A DNA stretch of 64,000 bases. It comes from JAAXGX01 sp965203565 (GTDB lineage: Bacteria; Acidobacteriota; Vicinamibacteria; Vicinamibacterales; UBA8438). The stretch is from assembly GCA_965203565.1 (NCBI GenBank), contig OZ241896.1, positions 3,472,001 through 3,536,000 of the forward strand, given 5' to 3'. The translations under genes were made by a program, and so were the position numbers. Under the pieces are notes generated by a model. That model worked only from the letters and a program-made list of their open reading frames with translations. It was not told the DNA's origin and made no database searches. Positions 1 to 8,503 of this stretch are shown in pieces (position 1 is the first letter of the stretch; each line of letters starts with the position of its first letter).

Positions 1-309
1 GCCGCGTCTGTCGCCGTGGCCACGATGGAAGGCGAGGTCCTCGGACGCGGGGTGGTGCTCAGCGAATTCCGGGCGGCCGAGGACCTCGTCGAGCGGATCG
101 GCGGGGGCGCCGGTCCGCGGGGCCTCAAGGCGATAGCCCCTATCGGGTCCGAGCGGGTCAACGTCGCGCTGCCGGCCGGCCTCGACCAGGTGTCGATAGT
201 CGGCCAGAGCCTCGAGGTGGTGCGGGCCGAGAGCCGCGACACCTTCCGCTCGGCCGGCCGGCCGATCGCGGTCCTGAGCGACGCCTCCATCGCCTACCGC
301 CCCCGCTGA
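1..309 (+). CDS. C-terminal part of an unknown protein (5' end outside window)
   Basis: The reading frame is open from base 1 to a TGA at 307-309, so the start lies upstream of the window. About 102 residues are visible. They include a segment around APIGSERVNVALPAGLDQVSI that looks like a small beta-rich domain, but I do not recognise a family. It ends 14 bases before the ypdA start on the same strand, so the two genes are probably co-transcribed. GTG and ATG codons near base 16-25 could be read as starts, but the open frame before them makes a partial gene more likely. Confidence 0.5.
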   Translation, partial: AASVAVATMEGEVLGRGVVLSEFRAAEDLVERIGGGAGPRGLKAIAPIGSERVNVALPAGLDQVSIVGQSLEVVRAESRDTFRSAGRPIAVLSDASIAYRPR

Positions 310-323
310 AGCCGAGACCGTCC

Positions 324-1346
324 GTGACGCACGATCTGATCATCGTCGGCGCCGGCCCCGCGGGGCTGGCCGCGGCCATCGCGGCCAAGCAGGCCGGCCT
401 GGACTTCCGCGTGTTCGAGAAGGGGGCGCTGGTCAACTCGCTCTTCCACTTCCCGAGCCAGATGGTCTTCTTCACGACTCCCGAGCTGCTCGAGATCGGG
501 GGGCTGCCGTTCGTCTCGCCGCGGGACAAGCCGACGCGGGACGAGACGCTCCGCTACTACCGGCGCGTCGTCGACACGTACGGGCTCGACGTCGCGTTCG
601 CGCACACCGTCACCGCGTTGCGCCGGCCGGCGGCGGCCGGCGGCGGCCCGTTCACCGTCCGGACCCGTGACGGGGAAGGACGCGAGGCCGAGTGGCGGAC
701 GCGCACCGTGCTGCTGGCGACCGGAACGTACGACCATCCGAACCGGCTGGGCGTGCCGGGCGAGGACCTGCCGCACGTCTCCCACTACTACACCGAGCCG
801 CACCCGTTCTACCGCAAGCAGGTCGTCGTCGTCGGCGGGAAGAACTCGGCCGCCGAAGCCGCGCTCGACCTGTACCGGACCGGCGCCCGCGTGACGCTCG
901 TCCACCGGCGCGCCGAGCTCGGGGCGTCGATCAAGTACTGGGTGAAGCCCGACATCGAGAACCGGATCAAGGAGGGGTCGATCCGGGCGCGGTTCGAGAC
1001 GCGGGTCGTCGAGATCCGGCCGGCCGAAGTGGTGGTCGAGCCGGCGTCGGCGGCATCGGACGGCGGCGCCGCGCGCGACGCGCTGCCGGCCGACGCGGTG
1101 TTCCTGCTGACCGGCTACCTCGCCGACCTCGAGCTGCTCGCAGCGTGCGGCGTCGCGGTCGACCCGGCGACGCACGCGCCGCAGCACGACGCGGAGACGT
1201 ACGAGACGAACGTCCCGGGACTGTACCTCGCCGGCTCCGTGGTGGCCGGCGCCAACCGCGGCGAAGTCTTCATCGAGAACGGCCGTTTCCACGGCCGCGT
1301 GGTCGTGGAGCGGATCGCCCGCCGGCTGGGCCGGAAGACGTCCTGA
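324..1346 (+). CDS. ypdA: YpdA-family putative bacillithiol disulfide reductase
   Basis: A 340-residue FAD/NAD(P)H-dependent oxidoreductase. An N-terminal dinucleotide site GAGPAG lies at residues 8-13 and a second nucleotide site, VVVGGKNSAAEA, near residue 168. The segments ALVNSLFHFPSQM and FFTTPELLEIGG are characteristic of the YpdA/Bdr family, which lacks the thioredoxin-reductase CxxC pair. Known members reduce oxidised bacillithiol in the cytoplasm with NADPH. The length is normal and the gene looks intact. It follows closely on the unknown upstream gene. The implication that this organism makes bacillithiol is inference; no bshA, bshB or bshC gene is in the window. Confidence 0.85.
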   Translation: MTHDLIIVGAGPAGLAAAIAAKQAGLDFRVFEKGALVNSLFHFPSQMVFFTTPELLEIGGLPFVSPRDKPTRDETLRYYRRVVDTYGLDVAFAHTVTALRRPAAAGGGPFTVRTRDGEGREAEWRTRTVLLATGTYDHPNRLGVPGEDLPHVSHYYTEPHPFYRKQVVVVGGKNSAAEAALDLYRTGARVTLVHRRAELGASIKYWVKPDIENRIKEGSIRARFETRVVEIRPAEVVVEPASAASDGGAARDALPADAVFLLTGYLADLELLAACGVAVDPATHAPQHDAETYETNVPGLYLAGSVVAGANRGEVFIENGRFHGRVVVERIARRLGRKTS

Positions 1347-1394
1347 GCCGGCCGGCCCTCTCCGGGGGGCGCTCCGCTCCAGGCTTTTCACGGC

Positions 1395-1955
1395 GCCGCT
1401 GACGCGCGTGCCGTTCTCAACGTCGAACGCGTCGGGCGGCAGTTCCGATGCCGCGAAGCCGACTTCGGCCGGGTCGTCCGCCTCCAGCAACTCGTCCCAG
1501 TGCACCGTGAAGCGCAGGACCGGCCCGCCCCGGGTCTTGGTGACGAGCTCCACGTTGCTCCCGAGGCGCGCGGCGGCGAGGCGTCCCAGTCTCTTCTCGC
1601 CGGTCACCGGACCCGTCCGCGAAACCGGCTGCTCGCTCCTGAACGGCGTCGCAATGACGCACCAGACGTCCCGGATCGTGACGTAGTCCATGCCGTGGCC
1701 GTCGTCGCTGACCTGAATGCGCGACGGGCTCCCGTTGTCGGAGCCGTTCCGTATGCGGACGTCCACTCTGCTCGCGAGCGCATCGTAGGAGTTCTTCACG
1801 AGCTCCATGACGGTCACGACGTCGTTCGTGACCAGACTCCGGCCCAGCGCCGCCACCGCCCGTGCGTGGAACCGGAACGCGACCGGCGCGTGTTCCGGCG
1901 GTCGATCGTCCGACTGAGCGCGCGCTTCGTCCGCGGTCGGCCGTGTGCGCCTGCT
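1395..1955 (-). pseudogene. N-terminal fragment of an HSP90-like (GHKL) ATP-binding protein
   Basis: Read on the minus strand, this frame gives ALGRSLVTNDVVTVMELVKNSYDAL, then a DDGHGMD Mg/ATP motif and TGEKRLGRLAAARLG. These are the N, G1 and lid motifs of the GHKL fold in HSP90-like ATP-binding proteins. The homology stops after about 155 residues near NGTRVSG, where the frame runs antisense into the end of ypdA, so the rest of the protein is missing. No ATG is found in frame at the 5' end; the first usable codon is a GTG at 1856, inside the conserved region. I read it as a truncated remnant. Its original partners are not visible. Confidence 0.7.
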
Positions 1956-2103
1956 TCATGAATCGGAGAAAGAGAGCGCGCGATCGGGGAGCGCCGCGTC
2001 CCGGCGCCGAGAGCCAGCTCCGCCCGCGGACGGCGTCGAGATGACGGAAGACGTCAATCGGACGTTGCACACCGTGATCTGCACCGGCGTGCCGCCATTA
2101 TGA

Positions 2104-2478
2104 CATGCGCCCCCGCGCCGCCGGCCCGGCCGTCTGCTCCTTCCGGGCAACCAGGCCGTGCTCCGCTGGCTGGTGGAGTCGGAGCGCGAGACCGGCGACA
2201 TCTGGCAGGTCTTCCAGCGCCAGCACCGCGAGCAGTTCGGAAAGACGCCTCGGAAAACGGACGAGGCGGAACCGTTGCGGAAGAGCGAGTTCGCCTGGAG
2301 CTGGCGCCGCTCGGCAGAACCCGCGGGCCTTTCCCGGCACGATTTCCCGGAGGACCACCTGCCCCAGCTCGTGCGGCGGGCGGTCGAGGAACGACGCATC
2401 TCGCTCGGGCGCGCCGCGGAGATCCTGAGACTGACCCGCGAGGAGATGAGAAAGCAGGCGCGTGCGTGGGCGAGGTAG
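2104..2478 (+). pseudogene. C-terminal fragment of a possible XRE/ImmA-IrrE-type regulator
   Basis: The open frame has no good start and encodes about 124 residues. The last 45 (HLPQLVRRAVEERRISLGRA and what follows) form a helix-turn-helix-like tail resembling the C-terminus of ImmA/IrrE or antitoxin-type regulators. The preceding LLLPGNQAVLRWLVESERE segment is compatible with the same family, but no HExxH zinc motif is present. A short overlapping frame starts at GTG 2466 (VEPPQTVFLADAGV) and resembles the start of a partner nuclease, then ends at the IS element. Family assignment is weak; truncation is likely. Confidence 0.35.
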
Positions 2479-2675
2479 AGCCACCGCAGACGGTGTTCCT
2501 CGCAGATGCGGGCGTTTCATCATGCGGCGCCGCGGCCGGCGACGGGTGCGGGCATGGCGATCACCGTAGCCACCGCCGCGCGGCCGCGTCAAGATCCGGC
2601 TCCGTCGGTTGAGGTGGTCCCGCATTTTTGGACAATCCGTTAAGGTGTATTCCAGAGCCTTGTGGAGGCGCTGGG

Positions 2676-2963
2676 ATGACGACGAGACGCCGGCGGCGGT
2701 TCACGGCGGAGTTCAAGAAGCGGGTGGCGCTCGCAGCGTTGCGGGGCGACCGCACGGTGCAGCAGATCGCGGCCCGGCACGAGGTGCATCCGAACCAGGT
2801 GAGCCTCTGGAAGCGCCAGGCGGTCGACGGGTTGGGGGAGGTCTTCGCCGACCGCAGGGCGTCCCGGCAGTCGGAGCACGCGACGACGATTCGGGATCTG
2901 CACGCGAAGATCGGCGAGTTGACGGTGGAGCGGGATTTTTTTCTGCGCGGGTTCCCACGCTGA
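2676..2963 (+). CDS. IS3-family transposase OrfA (helix-turn-helix)
   Basis: 95 residues with the typical opening RRRRFTAEFKKRVALAALRG, a helix-turn-helix in TVQQIAARHEVHPNQVSLWK, and a C-terminal heptad helix ending ELTVERDFF. OrfA binds the IS ends and joins OrfB by programmed frameshifting in this family. A run of seven T at 2936-2942 lies at the expected slip position, and a -1 shift there enters the orfB frame. The ATG at 2676 is chosen because homology starts there. The gene itself looks complete, but the partner is broken. Confidence 0.8.
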   Translation: MTTRRRRRFTAEFKKRVALAALRGDRTVQQIAARHEVHPNQVSLWKRQAVDGLGEVFADRRASRQSEHATTIRDLHAKIGELTVERDFFLRGFPR

Positions 2964-3700
2964 GCCGCGCCGCGCGTCTGGAGCTGCTCGACCGCGCCGG
3001 CGCGTTGAGCGTCAGCCGCCAATGCGCCTTGTTGCGGATCAGCCGCTCGTCGGTGTACTACCGGCCGCGGGGGGCAAGCGCGGAGCATCTGGCGTTGATG
3101 CGCCGCATGGACGCGCTGTCGCTGCGGCATCCGTTCTACGGCAGCCGGCAGATGACGCGCCACCTGCGGCGCGAGGGCAGGGCGGTCGGGCGTCGTCGGG
3201 TGCGGCGCCTGATGCGCCGGATGGGGCTGGAGGCGCTCTACCGCCAGCCGCGCACGAGCCGGCCGCATCCGGACCATGCCGTCTATCCGTACCTGCTCGG
3301 CGGCCTGACGATCGACCGCCCGAACCAAGTCTGGTGCGCGGACATCACCTATATTCCGCTGGCAGCCGGCGCTGGAGGCGGCGCTTCGGACCGCTACGCC
3401 GGGCATCTTCAACACGGACCAGGGGCGCAGTTCACGAGCGCGGCGTTCACCGGGCGGGTGCTCGCGGCCGGTGCGCGGTGCTCGATGGACGGCCGGGGGC
3501 GGTGTCTGGACAACGTCTTCATCGAGCGGCTGTGGCGGTCGCTGAAGTACGAAGCGGTGTATCTTCACGAGTTGCGCGACGGGTTCGCAGCCGAGCGGGT
3601 GATTGCGGAGTGGATGCGGTTCTACAGCCACGTGCGTCCGCACTCGGCGTTGGGCGGACGCACGCCGGCCGAAGTGTATGGCGCGGAGCGGGCGGCGTGA
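2942..3700 (+). pseudogene. IS3-family transposase OrfB, internal deletion
   Basis: This frame follows the T7 slip site. It shows the HTH_21 region (SVSRQCALLRISRSSVYY), HPFYGSRQM, the first catalytic Asp in VWCADITYIPLA, and the catalytic Glu region DNVFIERLWRSLKYE. Between them the usual 30 or so residues are missing. The motif that should read IFNTDQGAQFTS appears only in another frame (near 3400-3430), and a missing G near 3420-3427 restores the original frame. The second catalytic Asp is therefore lost and the transposase cannot be active. It ends with the normal AEWMRFYSHVRPHSALGGRT tail. Confidence 0.8.
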
Positions 3701-4210
3701 CCCGCCGAACAGCGAGACAGGGAGCTGCGGGCGTCGGCTGCCGGGCGCCTGTCTTGCCGGCGGCGGGGTTCGAACGGCCGTTGCCGTGCAGGGTGTTGCG
3801 GCTCGCGTCCCGGGTTGGCGCTGCCGGTGCGACGCGCAGACGAACGCGGACCTGCCGTGCCGTGGAACTTCCCTCGGCGCCGCGGGTCGTGGCTGCGGCC
3901 CCGGCCGGATCGGAGGGCGCAGCGTATCGCCGCCGGGCGCTGTGGACCTGCCCGGCCTGTGGACGCCCGGTCCGCAACGGGCTGCATCCGCAGATCGGGG
4001 ACACGGGCGCCCACAGTCCGTTGGAAATCTCGCGGGCGACCGCTGGCGATCAGGCCGGCGCCGAGGCCGCGAGATTCCCACAGTTCCACAGCGCTTCATT
4101 GTGGATTTACTCCCACGGAAAACCACGGCATGAGCTGAACCCGAAAGCGTCAATCTGTCCGCAGAATCGGGGCAACCTCAGACGAAGAACACGAGGGCAT
4201 GATTCGCAAC
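3701..4210. other. Non-transposase tail inside the IS3 element
   Basis: About 510 bases lie between the orfB stop and the right inverted repeat. IS3 elements normally end within a few tens of bases of orfB. One frame continues without stops and contains ALWTCPACGRPVRN, a CxxC-like motif, but no recognisable protein. It may be an acquired passenger or a leftover of a nested event. I see no RNA gene or promoter here. Confidence 0.4.
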
Positions 4211-4266
4211 CGGAATACACCTTAATGAAGCCCTCGAATTGTCCAAACAACCGGGACCACCTCAGA

Positions 4267-4761
4267 GGCCTGAAGGCGGAAACGAAGAAGCGGATCATCG
4301 ACTTCATCCGGGAACACGTCGATCCCGGACTCCGCAACATCGAGCTGGCCGATCGGTTCAATAGGTTCCTGGTCAGTCACGATGATTTCGACAGGGCGCC
4401 TGACCTCGCCGTGTTCGGTGAAGGCGTGCGGCGCGTATTCGAGACCGGATTGCTATGCGCCGGCGTCCGGGGCGGCGTGCTGCTGATCGACGAGTTCGAG
4501 AACGCGATCCACACGGAGCTCCTCGTGGAGTTCACGCGCCTCGTGCAGGACCTCGCCGCAGCACTCGGTGTGCAGGTCTTCCTGTCGACCCACAGCAAGG
4601 AAGCGATTGACGCCTTCCTTCTGAACGGACACGGGATCGAAGACGTCGTCGGCTACGCGATCAACCGCACTGACGAGGCCGCCCAGGTCCGACGCTACGA
4701 CGGCGGGAAGCTGCGCAGGCTGCACGAGGCGGTCGACTTCGACCTGCGGGGAGCGTACGAT
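4267..4761 (+). pseudogene. C-terminal half of an AAA-type ATPase (OLD/ABC-like), cut by the IS element
   Basis: Immediately after the IS right end the frame encodes an ATPase tail: GGVLLIDEFENAIH is a Walker B motif with catalytic Glu, and VFLSTHSKEAIDAF is the following H-loop segment, as in AAA_21/OLD-type ATPases. The Walker A half is absent; the left flank of the IS does not contain it either. The frame has no stop near the start of the next gene at 4760, where the intact gene would be expected to end. The pairing with a TOPRIM/DUF3226-like partner resembles two-gene OLD-type arrangements, some of which act in phage defence. That function is inference. Confidence 0.6.
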
Positions 4762-5547
4762 GAAGGCGGTGCTGGTGTTCTGCGAAGGCCACCACGACGT
4801 CGCGTTCGCGCGACGGAGCCTGGGCGCTCACGCCGGCTGCGAGTGGGTCGGCAAGCCGATCGGTGCATTGCCTTCGCCGTTCGGCCGCGGCAGGGCGGCC
4901 AGGAAGGGCCTGATCGCCACGCGATACGAGCGGCACGCTCTCGAAGAACTCACGGTGCAGGACGCGGCGCACCCGCCGCCGCCCTGCTTCGATTCCGTCG
5001 TCGAGAACACCGCCGCCGATACCCTGTTCGTCCTGATTCGCACCCACGGAAAAGACCAGAGCGACCACACCTTGAAACTGCTCGATGAACTGGTTGTCAC
5101 GATCGCCGAGGAACCCGCCGGCACGTTCGACGTGTCCCGATACGCGGCGGCCTTCCTGTTCGATGCGAACGAGAAAGGCGTGACGTCGACGAAGTGTCCA
5201 ACAGCGATGCGGCGCGGCTGAACAGCCCGTGGCAAAATCCCCGCTGCATTCGACGGGCGCTGCATCCCGGCTGAACTGCGTTGTTCGTCGGTCGAATATG
5301 GCCAATATGCTCCCTCCTCACGCCTTGTCAGCCGGGCGCCCCGCCCGTCTCGGTGCGACGCGGGGTTTCACCACGGGCTGTGAAGGCGATCATCACGGCC
5401 ACGGGTCAGTTCGACCACCCGGGCGGTCCCATGACAGTCGTCGTGAGCAATCGGGAAAAAGGTCTGCCGCAGGCGCAGTTCAAGGATTCTTTGCTCAGCA
5501 CGGAGCTCGCCGGCTTCCTGGCGGGAGCCCCGTGGAACGACGCGTGA
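4760..5547 (+). pseudogene. TOPRIM/DUF3226-like partner gene, frameshifted and interrupted by a MITE
   Basis: It starts MKAVLVFCEGHHDVAFARRS, a TOPRIM-like opening with the expected acidic residue in FCEG. It continues through a conserved region ending RYAAAFLFDANEKG, a typical second acidic TOPRIM/DUF3226 motif. After codon 139 or so a one-base deletion shifts the frame. In the -1 frame the protein would read DVDEVSNSDAARLK, and if the MITE at 5223-5380 and one copy of its 4-bp target are removed it continues smoothly as AIITATGQFDHPGG to a TGA at 5545-5547. The gene is therefore doubly broken. It is partnered with the truncated ATPase upstream. Confidence 0.6.
5223..5380. mobile_element. 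158-bp MITE, copy 1
   Basis: It has imperfect terminal inverted repeats: the left end begins CAGCCCGTGGCAAAATCC and the right end, read in reverse, CAGCCCGTGGTGAAACC. It is flanked by a perfect 4-bp direct repeat, TGAA at 5219-5222 and 5381-5384. It carries no gene. It differs from copy 2 at only one base. It sits inside the TOPRIM-like pseudogene. Confidence 0.85.
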
Positions 5548-5666
5548 GCAACGCCGTCAGGGCGCGCTCGACCTGCGGCCGGCTATAATCGCGCCGTGCC
5601 CGTCGCGCCGGCGACCGAGCATGGCCGACGATCCCATGTCGCAACCACTCGAACCGCCCTTCTACT

Positions 5667-6143
5667 TCACGAATCTGTCGATCGAGTTCCGAGGGCGTCG
5701 AGGGCCTGCAAGTCGGCGGCGTCGGTCAGTCGGTTCGTGTCTTTCGCTTTCTTCAAGGCGCGCAACGACAGGTACCGGATCACGACTCCATTCACCGTCG
5801 TTTCCCGAGCGTCGCGCGCCGCGTCCGCGAACCCCAGCTTTCCCATCACCTTGAGCACGTCGACACGGGGATCGTCCCCGATCACCGTGACGATCTGGTC
5901 GTTCATGGTCTCGGGATCCAGCTCCCGGGCCAGCTTCAACGGCAAGTTCTCCAGCGCTCCGAGGAGCCGTCTCGTGTTCTCGAGCCGCCGCGGAACGATC
6001 ACGTCTATGTCCTTCGTCGCTCTTACGTGCCCGTGCAACGTCGTTGCAACGCCGCCGCCTACGACATAGTCGACTCCATGCTCGTTCAGGAGCCGGCAGA
6101 CCTCGATGAACCGTTCATCCAAGCCACGGGTCCGTTTGCGCAC
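5667..6143 (-). CDS. Nucleotidyltransferase-fold protein (AbiEii/MNT-like)
   Basis: 158 residues. The segment YVVGGGVATTLHGHVRATKD followed by IDVIV is the GG...D-x-D core of the nucleotidyltransferase fold found in minimal nucleotidyltransferases and AbiEii-type toxins. The second part contains PRVDVLKVMG and a closing helical region ending KAKDTNRLTDAADLQAL, usual for this family (the K-x-R/D-x-x-D tail). The start at 6143 overlaps the end of the gene at 6115-6447 by 29 bases, so the two form a tight pair. Toxin, antitoxin or housekeeping roles cannot be told apart from sequence alone. Confidence 0.7.
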   Translation of the reverse strand: MRKRTRGLDERFIEVCRLLNEHGVDYVVGGGVATTLHGHVRATKDIDVIVPRRLENTRRLLGALENLPLKLARELDPETMNDQIVTVIGDDPRVDVLKVMGKLGFADAARDARETTVNGVVIRYLSLRALKKAKDTNRLTDAADLQALDALGTRSTDS

Positions 6144-6447
6144 GCTTCCATTCCTCGTATTCCTCGAAGCTGTCGAAGCCCGCGGTGAAACCCGCGGTTC
6201 GCCTCGGCTGCAACGCCTCGACGTCGCGCATCAGACTGCCCAGCTCGGCGAGCCGCCGTCTCGCCAGTTCGTCTTCGGCGATCGCGCCTTCGGGGTCTTC
6301 AGGCAGGTATATCCCCACCGGGCCGTTCGCCCAGCTGCATTCTTCGGCGATTCGCCGCATCGCCTGCTCCCTCGTCTCGCCGGTAATCAGCATCGTCGTC
6401 CGTGGACCTCGCGACAACGTTATCACGCCGCGCCGTTGCTGCGTCAT
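6115..6447 (-). CDS. Small hypothetical protein paired with the nucleotidyltransferase
   Basis: 110 residues, not recognised as a named family. It is acidic in the middle and contains MTQQRRGVITLSRGPRTTML and ITGETREQAMRRIAEECSWA, then a helical stretch with ELARRRLAELGSLMRD and a short aromatic tail (SFEEYEEWKRAQ). It lacks a signal peptide and membrane segment. Its 3' end overlaps the start of the downstream nucleotidyltransferase by 29 bases, suggesting translational coupling and a shared function, possibly a two-component toxin-antitoxin-like module. That is inference from arrangement only. Confidence 0.55.
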   Translation of the reverse strand: MTQQRRGVITLSRGPRTTMLITGETREQAMRRIAEECSWANGPVGIYLPEDPEGAIAEDELARRRLAELGSLMRDVEALQPRRTAGFTAGFDSFEEYEEWKRAQTDPWLG

Positions 6448-6519
6448 CTGGCCGAGCGGGCCAGCAGGCCGAGGTTCGTGAGCAGCAGCACCGCCCGCGT
6501 CACTCGGGCCGGCCGCCGT

Positions 6520-8100
6520 TCACCTCTTCGACGGCGGCTTCCCGGCGGCCCGCTCGCGCTCGACGAGTTCGCGCCGCAGGATCTTCCCGGACGGGACCTT
6601 CGGAATCGCGTCGATGAAGGCGACGCGCCGCACCTTCTTGTGCGGCGCGACCCGGCCGGCCACGTACGCCATGATCTCGTCGGCGGTCACGGCGGCGCCC
6701 GGCTTGACCACGACGAACGCCTTCGGCGTCTCGCCGGCTTCCTCGTCCGGACTCGGAATGACGGCGGCGTCGGCGACGGCCGGGTGCGACTGCACCACCG
6801 CTTCGAGCTCCGCCGGCGCCACCTGCATCCCCTTGTACTTGATCAGCTCCTTCACGCGGTCGACGACGTACAGGTAGCCGTCGGCGTCGGCCCGGCCGAC
6901 GTCGCCCGTGCGCAGCCACCCGTCGTCGTCGAACATGGCCCGCGTGGCCTCCGGGTTGCGCAGGTACCCCTTCATCACCTGGGGGCCGCGGATCCGGATC
7001 TCGCCGAGCGCGCCGGCCGGCGCTTCCTGGCCGGTCTCGAGGTCGACGATCCGGAAGGTGGTGTTCGGCGTCGCCGTGCCGACCGACGTGAGCCGGATCT
7101 CGCGGTCGCGCGGACTGAAGTGGGTGACCGGGCTGGTCTCGGTCAGGCCGTACCCCTGCCGGACGGAGATCCCGGTGCGCGCGGCGCATTCCCGGGCCAC
7201 CGATTCCGGGAGCGGCGCCGCGCCGGACAGCACGTCGGTCAGCGAGGAGAGGTCGTAGCGGTCGACCGCCGGATGCCTGGCGAGCGCCAGCACGATGGGG
7301 GGAACGAGGTACCCCATCGTCACCCGGTGCTGCTGCACGAGGCCGAGGAACTGCTCGAGGTCGAACCGCGGCATCGTCACCACGGTGGCGCCCACCCGGA
7401 GGACGCCGCTCATCAGCGTCACCATGCCGTAGATGTGGAAGAAGGGCAGGATCCCGACGAACACCTCCTTCTCCGTCAGCCGTTCGACCGCGTCGGTCTG
7501 GACGACGTTGGCCACCAGGTTGTAGTGGGTGAGCATCACCCCTTTCGGGAGTCCGGTCGTGCCGCTGGAGTAGGGGAGCGCGACGAGGTCCTCGCGGGGG
7601 TCTATCAACACCGCCGGCGGCGGGCCGGCCGATTGCAGCGCGGCGAACGGCGTAGCGCCGGCGGCGTCGCCCAGCACGAACGCCTCGCCGACCGCCGTGC
7701 CGTCCGCCGCCTCGCGCGCCTTGTCGAGGAACGGCGGCACGGTCAGGAGCATCTTCGCCCCCGAATCGCGGAGCTGCCGGTTCAGCTCGGCCGGCGTGCT
7801 GAGCGGGTTGATCGTCGTGACGACCCCGCCGGCCGCCGCGACGCCGAAGAAGGCAACCGCGTACTCCGGAAGGTTCGGACTGTAGATGGCGAAGACGTCG
7901 CCCTTCGCGAATCCGCGGGCGGCCAGTCCGGCCGCCGTCGCCCGGGCGGCGGCGCGCAACTGCGCGAACGTGACCGTCCGGCCGGACGGTCCGTCGATCA
8001 GCGCCGGCTTGTCGGGCCACCGGTCCGCCAGCTCGAACACGTGGTCCTGCAGCGCGACCTCCGGGATCTCCACGTCGGGAAACGGGCTGCGGTGAATCAT
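6520..8100 (-). CDS. AMP-binding acyl-CoA synthetase, 4-coumarate-CoA ligase type
   Basis: 526 residues, the usual length of the family. The P-loop motif LPYSSGTTGLPKGV lies near residue 168, QGYGLTETSP near 315, the hinge TGDVGRADADGYLYVVDRVK near 400, and the adenylation lysine in PSGKILRREL close to the end. Such enzymes adenylate a carboxylic acid with ATP and pass it to CoA in the cytoplasm. The similarity is to 4-coumarate/medium-chain acyl ligases; the actual substrate is not evident. It is followed upstream (5') by the yciI-like gene only 4 bases away (8105), so the two are probably in one transcript. Confidence 0.85.
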   Translation of the reverse strand: MIHRSPFPDVEIPEVALQDHVFELADRWPDKPALIDGPSGRTVTFAQLRAAARATAAGLAARGFAKGDVFAIYSPNLPEYAVAFFGVAAAGGVVTTINPLSTPAELNRQLRDSGAKMLLTVPPFLDKAREAADGTAVGEAFVLGDAAGATPFAALQSAGPPPAVLIDPREDLVALPYSSGTTGLPKGVMLTHYNLVANVVQTDAVERLTEKEVFVGILPFFHIYGMVTLMSGVLRVGATVVTMPRFDLEQFLGLVQQHRVTMGYLVPPIVLALARHPAVDRYDLSSLTDVLSGAAPLPESVARECAARTGISVRQGYGLTETSPVTHFSPRDREIRLTSVGTATPNTTFRIVDLETGQEAPAGALGEIRIRGPQVMKGYLRNPEATRAMFDDDGWLRTGDVGRADADGYLYVVDRVKELIKYKGMQVAPAELEAVVQSHPAVADAAVIPSPDEEAGETPKAFVVVKPGAAVTADEIMAYVAGRVAPHKKVRRVAFIDAIPKVPSGKILRRELVERERAAGKPPSKR

Positions 8101-8104
8101 GGCG

Positions 8105-8398
8105 TCAGTTGCCTCTCGGGAAGATCGGCCGGGTCTCCACCACGTCCCAGGCGCCGAACACCCCGTGCACGACGTACGGGTCCTCGGCGTACGTCTTCCG
8201 GGCCGCTTCGAGGTCGTCCGCTTCGAGGATGACGAGGCTCCCGCCCATCTCCCCCTTCTCGTTCAGCAGCGGTCCGCCGTACCGGATCCGCCCGGCGGCG
8301 TCGAGCCGGGCCATGTGCTCCAGATGGGCGGGACGGTGCTGCTTCCGGTGCTCGATTCCGTCCGGTCGGTCGCGGGCGATCAGGGCGAACCAAGGCAT
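8105..8398 (-). CDS. YciI-like protein
   Basis: 97 residues from the ATG at 8398 (MPWFALIARDRPDG). The pattern R.aHL.hm..ld..G.i..gGPL (RPAHLEHMARLDAAGRIRYG) followed by GGSLVILEADDLEAARKTYA and EDPYVVHGVF is the YciI fold, a ferredoxin-like dimer with a conserved His-Asp pair. An upstream in-frame extension of 13 Arg/Lys-rich residues is possible but not conserved in type. The biochemical role of these proteins is mostly unknown. It is the first gene of a probable two-gene operon with the acyl-CoA ligase. Confidence 0.8.
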   Translation of the reverse strand: MPWFALIARDRPDGIEHRKQHRPAHLEHMARLDAAGRIRYGGPLLNEKGEMGGSLVILEADDLEAARKTYAEDPYVVHGVFGAWDVVETRPIFPRGN

Positions 8399-8503
8399 CG
8401 CGCGAGTCCTCCTCCGTTTCCGGCGAATCTTCCGCACGACGGTGCGGCGCCGGCCGGCTCCGGCATTCTACGACAGGATCGGCCGGCCGTCACGATTCCC
8501 CCG

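Larger units (their letters stand above)
2610..4264 (+). mobile_element. Degenerate IS3-family insertion sequence
   Basis: The element is bounded by imperfect inverted repeats. The left end begins TGAGGTGGTCCCG at 2610 and the right end finishes with its complement at 4264, giving the TG...CA termini usual for IS3. A second inverted block, TTAAGGTGTATTCC, lies just inside both ends. It carries orfA, a damaged orfB, and about 560 bases after orfB, which makes it (1655 bp) longer than a typical 1.2-1.5 kb IS3 element. No matching target duplication is seen at the two edges, so the flanks have probably rearranged since insertion. It separates the fragments at 2.1-2.6 kb from a truncated ATPase. 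Confidence 0.8.

Noticed and set aside
3760..3785. GGTTCGAAC sequence resembling a tRNA T-loop
   Set aside because: No acceptor stem, anticodon arm or CCA could be folded around it; it lies in the tail of the IS element.
5584..5700. A TATAAT box followed by a short frame starting at 5621 (MADDPMSQPLEPPFYFTNL)
   Set aside because: No acceptable -35 box at 16-18 bases, and the frame runs antisense into the nucleotidyltransferase gene after 25 residues. It might be the start of a truncated gene but cannot be supported.
6446..6505. Minus-strand fragment VTRAVLLLTNLGLLARSAR before the hypothetical gene
   Set aside because: Only 19 residues; possibly a truncated gene start, but too short to call.
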